A stretch of 19,104 nucleotides of DNA, taken from positions 1 to 19,104 of the forward strand of contig WQXR01000010.1 in NCBI GenBank assembly GCA_009784745.1. Direction: 5' to 3'. The notes beneath the pieces are model-generated. The model saw nothing but the letters and a program-made list of their open reading frames with translations. It had not been told where the DNA came from and made no database searches. The stretch is from Methanomassiliicoccaceae archaeon. Lineage in GTDB: Archaea > Thermoplasmatota > Thermoplasmata > Methanomassiliicoccales > Methanomethylophilaceae. Shown in pieces: positions 15,559-19,104 of this stretch (positions are counted from its first letter, which is position 1; the number at the start of each line of letters is the position of its first letter). A program made the translations under genes and the position numbers.

Positions 15559-16530
15559 ATGACATACAGGCCGGAGTTCGAGATAGACAACGAGACGCTT
15601 AACATTGTGTCAGATATTGCAGTGCTTATAGATCGCATAACATATCACGACCCATTATCAAAAAATCTAAAGCTCAGGCGCGCGAACAAGATACGATCCA
15701 TACAATCGTCATTAGCGATAGAAGGCAACACACTCTCTTTGGAAAAAGTTACGGACATAATCGACGGCAAACATGTGATGGGGGATCCGAGAGAGATCCG
15801 AGAGGTCAAGAACGCATTGGAAGCATACGAATCATTCGATCATCTGGATCCGTATTCTATCAAAGATATGCTTACCGCACACGGAAAGATGACGAACGGT
15901 CTCGTAAAGACACCCGGCAAATTAAGGGATTGCGAAGTTGGTGTGTTCAAAGGAGGAGAACTTATCCATAAAGCGCCGGAGCACGATGACGTTCCTCAGC
16001 TGATAAATGAACTGATGGACTGGGCAAAGAATTCTGATATTCATCCATTGATCAAAGGTTCCATATTCCATTGCAGATTCGAATACATACATCCGTTCGA
16101 GGACGGGAACGGAAGGATGGGAAGATTATGGAATTCGTTGATACTTTCAAAATGGAAACACGTTTTCTCATATCTGCCCGTAGAGAGTTGGATAAAACTC
16201 AATCAGAAGGAATATTATCACACCCTGCTGGAAGCGGACAAGGGAAATATCACGATATTTGTGAAGTTCATGCTGCGGATGATCGCGACGGCCGTTGACG
16301 AATTGGCCGACGAGATAACGTACGCCGTCAGGAGAACATCCGAAACGGAGAAAGCGATATTGAGAATAATAAAGGACGATCCGAGATCGACGGCAACGGA
16401 GATGGCAAGGATCATCGGCACAAGCGAAAGCACAGTCAAAAGATATCTGTCCGCGCTCACGGAAAGGAACATGATAAAAAGGACAGGAAGCAGCAAGACA
16501 GGATATTGGGAATTATCCGAAGGCCTCTGA
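15559..16530 (+). CDS. Fic-family protein (AMPylase-type) with C-terminal winged helix
   Basis: A 323-residue Fic protein. The catalytic motif HPFEDGNGRMGR (178-189) is complete, so it should transfer AMP or another nucleotide monophosphate to a hydroxyl of a target protein. An inhibitory motif SLAIEGN (51-57, [S/T]xxxE[G/N]) lies N-terminal to it, the class II autoinhibited arrangement. The C-terminal 60 residues (ETEKAILRIIKDDP, then MARIIGTSESTVKRYLSAL) form a winged helix-turn-helix that could bind DNA, perhaps the repeat array upstream. Start options are TTG 15523 or ATG 15559; ATG is preferred because it is preceded by GAAGAAG and relatives begin close to MxYxPxF. The target protein is unknown. 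Confidence 0.88.
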   Translation: MTYRPEFEIDNETLNIVSDIAVLIDRITYHDPLSKNLKLRRANKIRSIQSSLAIEGNTLSLEKVTDIIDGKHVMGDPREIREVKNALEAYESFDHLDPYSIKDMLTAHGKMTNGLVKTPGKLRDCEVGVFKGGELIHKAPEHDDVPQLINELMDWAKNSDIHPLIKGSIFHCRFEYIHPFEDGNGRMGRLWNSLILSKWKHVFSYLPVESWIKLNQKEYYHTLLEADKGNITIFVKFMLRMIATAVDELADEITYAVRRTSETEKAILRIIKDDPRSTATEMARIIGTSESTVKRYLSALTERNMIKRTGSSKTGYWELSEGL

Positions 16531-16547
16531 AAAATAACCGAATAAAC

Positions 16548-16555
16548 TATAATTA
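16548..16555 (+). promoter_or_regulatory. TATA box for cobO
   Basis: TATAATTA is centred about 27 bases before the ATG at 16578, favouring that start over the ATG at 16566, which is too close to the box. Confidence 0.45.
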
Positions 16556-16577
16556 AGCAGAACGCATGTGCAACATC

Positions 16578-17123
16578 ATGGCGCCGAACGAAAATGTGAA
16601 GAAAAAACTTGGTCTGGTGCAGGTATACACAGGCAACGGCAAAGGAAAGACCACCGCTGCGTTAGGATTGTCGTTAAGGGCAGTGGGCAACGGTCTGAAC
16701 GTTGCCTTTGTTCAGTTCATGAAATATGACCAAGGTTCCGGTGAATACATAATGTCAAAGAGATTGGAAAATTTTTCACTGCTTCCGTACGGTCTTACAC
16801 ATCTGGTCGATCCAAAGAACATCACTGAAGGTGACCGCAAAGCGGCTAACGATGCGTTGCTGAAGATAAAGGAGATGCTTTATTCCGGAAAGTATGATCT
16901 TTTCATCATGGACGAGATAAACGTTGCAATGGCGTGGGGGCTTGTTGATGTTGATACGGCAATAGATATACTGAACGGCAGGCCGGATAATATCGAAGTT
17001 GTTCTCACGGGACGCTACGCGCCTGATAAAATAATAGAATATGCAGATCTTGTAACGGAGATGAGAATGGTCAAACATCCGTACGAAAAAGGCATAGGGC
17101 CGCGTAAGGGCATAGAAAGTTGA
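16578..17123 (+). CDS. cobO: Cob(I)yrinic acid a,c-diamide adenosyltransferase
   Basis: Attaches the 5'-deoxyadenosyl group of ATP to the cobalt of a corrinoid, making coenzyme B12-type cofactors. It is a 181-residue member of the CobA/CobO/BtuR family. The P-loop GNGKGKTT (residues 19-26) binds ATP in the inverted orientation known for the family. FVQFMKYD, FIMDEINVAMAWGLV and VLTGRYAPDKIIEYADLVTEM are conserved family segments. The ATG at 16566 would add four residues, but the TATA position favours 16578. No other cobalamin gene is in the window, so it acts with genes elsewhere. A corrinoid-dependent methanogen would need it. Confidence 0.93.
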   Translation: MAPNENVKKKLGLVQVYTGNGKGKTTAALGLSLRAVGNGLNVAFVQFMKYDQGSGEYIMSKRLENFSLLPYGLTHLVDPKNITEGDRKAANDALLKIKEMLYSGKYDLFIMDEINVAMAWGLVDVDTAIDILNGRPDNIEVVLTGRYAPDKIIEYADLVTEMRMVKHPYEKGIGPRKGIES

Positions 17124-17288
17124 ATGATGCAAAAAGAACGCATACCCAGATGTACTGTCGGTACACGTACAGAATTGTATCTGACGATACACATGAAATG
17201 CGTTCATGACATACAAGAACAATGGACGACGGGACAGTTTGAAATACTACGTTTAGATATACTTCTAAGGGCGGACCGCCGCGCTTGA
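17124..17288 (+). CDS. Possible 54-residue ORF after cobO (doubtful)
   Basis: An open frame starts at the ATG immediately after the cobO TGA (TGAATGATG) and runs 54 codons. The product begins MMQKERIPRCTVGTRTEL and I recognise no domain, signal or membrane segment. The position would suit translational coupling, but no ribosome site is visible, and the same DNA holds several inverted repeats and a likely TATA box for the next gene. Those features explain the stretch better as non-coding. It is listed so the gap is not left blank. Confidence 0.2.
   Translation: MMQKERIPRCTVGTRTELYLTIHMKCVHDIQEQWTTGQFEILRLDILLRADRRA
17136..17205 (+). other. Nested inverted repeats, candidate structured RNA or operator cluster
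   Basis: An 8-bp outer helix, GAACGCAT (17136-17143) with ATGCGTTC (17198-17205), encloses two perfect hairpins: TGTAC/GTACA (17151-17165, 5-base loop) and TGTATC/GATACA (17176-17191, loop TGAC). Folded as RNA this is a three-way junction of 70 bases; as DNA it is a cluster of TGTAC-type palindromes. I recognise no known riboswitch or ncRNA family. Confidence 0.5.
17252..17262 (+). promoter_or_regulatory. TATA-like element upstream of the speD-like gene
   Basis: TTTAGATATAC is centred about 33 bases before the ATG of a ten-codon mini-ORF at 17291 and about 80 bases before the speD-like start, predicting transcription start near 17285-17291. Confidence 0.35.
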
Positions 17289-17290
17289 AA

Positions 17291-17323
17291 ATGGTGATGC
17301 AAATTGTACAGTATGAGTCCTAA
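17291..17323 (+). other. Ten-codon mini-ORF before the speD-like gene (candidate leader peptide)
   Basis: ATG to TAA encodes MVMQIVQYES. The ATG is at leaderless distance from the TATA-like element. The TAA ends three bases before the GGGAG that would serve the main ATG at 17337, so ribosomes finishing the mini-ORF could restart there. It may be fortuitous. Confidence 0.3.
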
Positions 17324-17336
17324 ATCGGGAGCATTG

Positions 17337-17726
17337 ATGAGCGACGAAGCAATCATGACTCGATACAAGAATGACGGTGAATGGGGTCTTATGGTATCCA
17401 TAGACATCGGAGGATGCGACCCGAAGAAGATCACAAGCAAAGAAGTGATCACAAAGTTCGCGATCGATCTTGCGGAATATATAAACATGAAAAGATTCGG
17501 CGATCCGACGGTCGTGAAATTCGGTGAAAATGAAAAAGTTGCAGGATATTCTTTGGTCCAGCTGATAGAAACGTCACTGATATCGGGGCATTTCGCGGAC
17601 ATCACGAACAGGGCGTTCATTGACGTGTTCTCGTGCAGAGAGTTCCCTCCGAAGAAAACGGCGGAGTATTGCATGAAATACTTCGGCGGAAAGACGATGG
17701 AATACTCCATAGCGTTCAGGAACTGA
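17337..17726 (+). CDS. Divergent pyruvoyl AdoMet decarboxylase family protein (SpeD-like)
   Basis: A 129-residue member of the S-adenosylmethionine decarboxylase fold. Such proteins cut themselves to create an N-terminal pyruvoyl cofactor. The alignment GYSLVQLIETSLISGHF...AFIDVFSC matches the bacterial ESHLSIHTWPE...VDVFTC region. It preserves the pyruvoyl-forming serine (S80), the processing histidine (H85) and the proton-donor cysteine (C100), with T rather than E before the serine. SpeD homologues of bacteria and archaea have been reported to act as ornithine or arginine decarboxylases, so AdoMet need not be the substrate. Starts at TTG 17304 (after GGTGAT) and ATG 17313 are possible; ATG 17337 has the best-placed ribosome site (GGGAG, five bases). 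The gene ends in a strong hairpin. Confidence 0.78.
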   Translation: MSDEAIMTRYKNDGEWGLMVSIDIGGCDPKKITSKEVITKFAIDLAEYINMKRFGDPTVVKFGENEKVAGYSLVQLIETSLISGHFADITNRAFIDVFSCREFPPKKTAEYCMKYFGGKTMEYSIAFRN

Positions 17727-17735
17727 ACGCTTTTT
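17711..17735 (+). terminator. Hairpin plus T-run at the end of the speD-like gene
   Basis: Perfect 9-bp arms AGCGTTCAG (17711-17719) and CTGAACGCT (17723-17731) close a three-base loop (GAA). Five T (17731-17735) follow directly. The gene's TGA (17724-17726) is in the right arm. Confidence 0.8.
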
Positions 17736-17774
17736 CCTTAAACCTTTTCATTAATCCCAGAGAGTTCGCAGGAT

Positions 17775-18140
17775 ATGAATAAGAAGCAGATCGCAGACAA
17801 ATATATACGCAGTGCGACCGATACAGATATTATGTCCGCTGCGAACGGAAAGACGTACTCCATTGAGGAACTGAGAGAGATAGTCGCACCTGTGGCAGAA
17901 AGGTACGGGATAGACAGAATATATCTGTTTGGATCGAGAGCAAGAGGGGACTGCAGCGAGGACAGCGATTATGATTTCTATGTGGAAGCAGGTAAGATAA
18001 AAAGTCTTTTCGAAATGACAGAATTCCGCCTAGATCTGCGCGACGCGATCGGAAACAGGATAGACGTGATAAGCACAAAACGGATGGATGAAAAATTCAG
18101 AAAGAATTTGATGAAAGAACGGGTGCTGGTCTATGGGTAA
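17775..18140 (+). CDS. MntA-like nucleotidyltransferase antitoxin
   Basis: A 121-residue minimal nucleotidyltransferase. The signature GSRARGD (53-59) with D65 and D67 in DSDYDF, plus D97 in RIDVIS, gives the full metal-binding triad, so it should be active. In the MNT/HepT toxin-antitoxin family the MNT protein neutralises HepT by transferring AMP to a tyrosine of the toxin's active-site motif. It overlaps the downstream hepT by eight bases (18133-18140), the classic arrangement. AGGAT just before ATG 17775 is a modest ribosome site; a later start at M20 is possible because the first 20 residues are not conserved in short MNT proteins. Confidence 0.85.
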   Translation: MNKKQIADKYIRSATDTDIMSAANGKTYSIEELREIVAPVAERYGIDRIYLFGSRARGDCSEDSDYDFYVEAGKIKSLFEMTEFRLDLRDAIGNRIDVISTKRMDEKFRKNLMKERVLVYG

Positions 18141-18489
18141 GGATATTTTCCAGTTAGAGATGATCATAGACTATTGCGAAGAGATAGAGAACGTCATAAA
18201 CAGATTCGGCGACGATGAGGAACACTTCCTGGAGGACAGACATTATCGGGATCTGTGTGCATTCTATATAGGTCAGATAGGCGAGAATGTCAAAGCCCTG
18301 TCTGAAAGATCGACCGAAAAATATGCAAATATCAGATGGAGAGGGATAAGGGAAACAAGAGATGATATCGCTCATAGATATCACAAAGTGAACGAGGATC
18401 AGATATGGTATTCGATCACAAAGGAAATACCTGTGCTGAAAGAAGCATGCACAGAGATCTTAAAAGACATAAGGTCAGGAAGGAAATAG
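18133..18489 (+). CDS. HepT-like ribonuclease toxin
   Basis: A 118-residue all-helical HEPN protein. The RNase motif R-x4-H-x-Y is complete as RDDIAHRY (R76, H81, Y83), and Y83 is the residue expected to be AMPylated by the MNT partner. HepT toxins cleave RNA (tRNA or mRNA in studied cases). It is translated from an ATG inside the end of the MNT gene, so expression of the two is tied. It stops at TAG, unlike most genes here. The tRNA-Leu gene starts only 35 bases further on, on the other strand, and no terminator is visible between them. Confidence 0.85.
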   Translation: MGKDIFQLEMIIDYCEEIENVINRFGDDEEHFLEDRHYRDLCAFYIGQIGENVKALSERSTEKYANIRWRGIRETRDDIAHRYHKVNEDQIWYSITKEIPVLKEACTEILKDIRSGRK

Positions 18490-18523
18490 GAATATTACAG
18501 ACTCAATGCACATAGTATGATAG

Positions 18524-18607
18524 TGCGGGGGGAGAGATTTGAACTCTCGAACCACTAAGGACAGGATCCTAAGTCCTGCGCCGTTGGCCAAGCTTGACTA
18601 CCCCTGC
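18524..18607 (-). tRNA. tRNA-Leu (anticodon UAG)
   Basis: An 84-base class II tRNA. The acceptor arms are GCAGGGG and CCCCCGC with discriminator A73. The anticodon stem CAGGA/TCCTG encloses CTTAGGA with anticodon TAG (plus-strand 18569-18571). A 13-base variable arm follows, and a T arm GAGAG/CTCTC with loop TTCAAAT. CCA is not encoded (CTA follows). The acceptor pair 3-70 is A-C, an apparent mismatch. It reads CUA-type leucine codons. Its minus-strand TATA box is at 18631-18640. Confidence 0.95.
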
Positions 18608-18630
18608 TTAGTGCGCCAAACCGATAATGC

Positions 18631-18640
18631 ATTAATATCT
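18631..18640 (-). promoter_or_regulatory. TATA box for tRNA-Leu
   Basis: On the minus strand AGATATTAAT is centred about 28 bases before the tRNA 5' end, the normal archaeal spacing. Confidence 0.45.
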
Positions 18641-18662
18641 GTTGCGGTCAACCAGTGATAAT

Positions 18663-18670
18663 GATTAAAT
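18663..18670 (+). promoter_or_regulatory. TATA-like element for iorA
   Basis: GATTAAAT lies about 41 bases before the iorA ATG, giving a predicted leader of about 15 bases that contains the ribosome site GAGGAG (18697-18702, five bases before the ATG). Unlike many neighbours, this gene is therefore not leaderless. Confidence 0.4.
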
Positions 18671-18707
18671 TCAGTCATGTGTTGTACATCCAATTCGAGG
18701 AGTAGAG

Positions 18708-19104
18708 ATGTCATTGAACGGTAGCGTAAAAAAGGAACTTCTGCTGGGGAACGACGCGATCACGCGCGGTGTAATTGAAGCAGGCGTAGGATTCGCATCA
18801 ACGTATCCCGGAACACCGTCATCGGAGATAGGGAACAATCTGGAAAAGATCGGTCACGAGAATAACATATTCTTTGAATTCTCCGCCAATGAGAAAGTGG
18901 CAATGGAATCGGCATCCGCTGCGGCGATGTCAGGCGTAAGATCATTCGTTTTCATGAAGCATGTCGGAGTGAACGTCGCCGCCGATCCGATGCTCACGCT
19001 GGCATACGGCGGCATCGTAGGCGGAATGGTGATACTTACCGCCGACGATCCTTCTGCGCACAGTTCACAGAACGAACAGGACAATAGGCATTATTCAAAA
19101 CTGG
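18708..19104 (+). CDS. iorA: Indolepyruvate ferredoxin oxidoreductase alpha subunit, N-terminal part (runs off right edge)
   Basis: The first 132 residues of IorA, which with IorB oxidatively decarboxylates aryl pyruvates from aromatic amino acids to aryl-CoA, reducing ferredoxin. The thiamin diphosphate domain is clear: LLLGNDAITRG (11-21), TYPGTPSSEIG (32-42), the catalytic-type glutamate E62 in NEKVAMESA, MKHVGVNVAADP (83-94) and the HSSQNEQDNRHY block (118-129). A strong GAGGAG site fixes the ATG. The C-terminal half with the ThDP core and ferredoxin clusters lies outside the window. An iorB gene would be expected to follow. It is divergent from tRNA-Leu. Confidence 0.95.
   Translation, partial: MSLNGSVKKELLLGNDAITRGVIEAGVGFASTYPGTPSSEIGNNLEKIGHENNIFFEFSANEKVAMESASAAAMSGVRSFVFMKHVGVNVAADPMLTLAYGGIVGGMVILTADDPSAHSSQNEQDNRHYSKL

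Noticed and set aside
17266..17280. GC-rich GGCGG/CCGCC palindrome as a terminator
   Set aside because: The loop is a single base and no T-run follows; it is more likely part of the speD-like leader DNA.
17204..17710. 168-codon minus-strand ORF
   Set aside because: Antisense to the speD-like gene, which shows family conservation; no promoter or ribosome site is evident.

Overview
The window reads as an archaeal chromosome segment. The clearest markers are the start of an ABCE1/RLI ribosome-recycling ATPase, archaeal-type riboflavin synthase and FAD synthetase (RibC, RibL), a bifunctional phosphoglucose/phosphomannose isomerase, and a tRNA-Leu with no encoded CCA. A PAPS-reductase/ferredoxin fusion, a DUF362 ferredoxin and indolepyruvate oxidoreductase point to an anaerobe of methanogen type. 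Many first genes have a TATA box about 27-34 bases before the start codon, so their mRNAs look leaderless. Stop codons are mostly TGA, with TAG rare. Together these suggest a Thermoplasmata-related methanogen such as Methanomassiliicoccales; that placement is inference.

Layout. Bases 1-240 (minus) carry the N-terminal end of ABCE1, divergent from a MATE transporter (374-1741). metG and a PHP-domain phosphoesterase (1812-4660) overlap by four bases. They converge on a large minus-strand zinc ribbon/PUA/PAPS-reductase/2x[4Fe-4S] protein (4670-6589), which shares a compact divergent promoter region with an aminotransferase (6678-7883). A minus-strand operon ribB-ribL-ribC-ribH (9890-7893) makes lumazine, riboflavin and FAD; an inverted repeat brackets the TATA box of its promoter. 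Then come a QueG-like iron-sulfur protein (minus), the PGI/PMI isomerase, glyA, an HSL-type alpha/beta hydrolase and a DUF362 ferredoxin protein (minus).

From about 15.4 to 18.5 kb the window looks more accessory. A 108-bp array of nine 12-bp repeats, bounded by 9-bp inverted repeats, precedes a Fic-family AMPylase with a C-terminal winged helix. Next are cobO (corrinoid adenosyltransferase), a structured 210-bp spacer, a divergent pyruvoyl AdoMet-decarboxylase (SpeD) homologue preceded by a ten-codon mini-ORF, and a MntA/HepT antitoxin-toxin pair. The region ends at tRNA-Leu(UAG) on the minus strand, with the beginning of iorA running off the right edge.

At least three genes (aminotransferase, glyA, speD-like) end in strong hairpins that contain the stop codon and are followed by a T-run, which looks like a recurring 3'-end signal in this genome.
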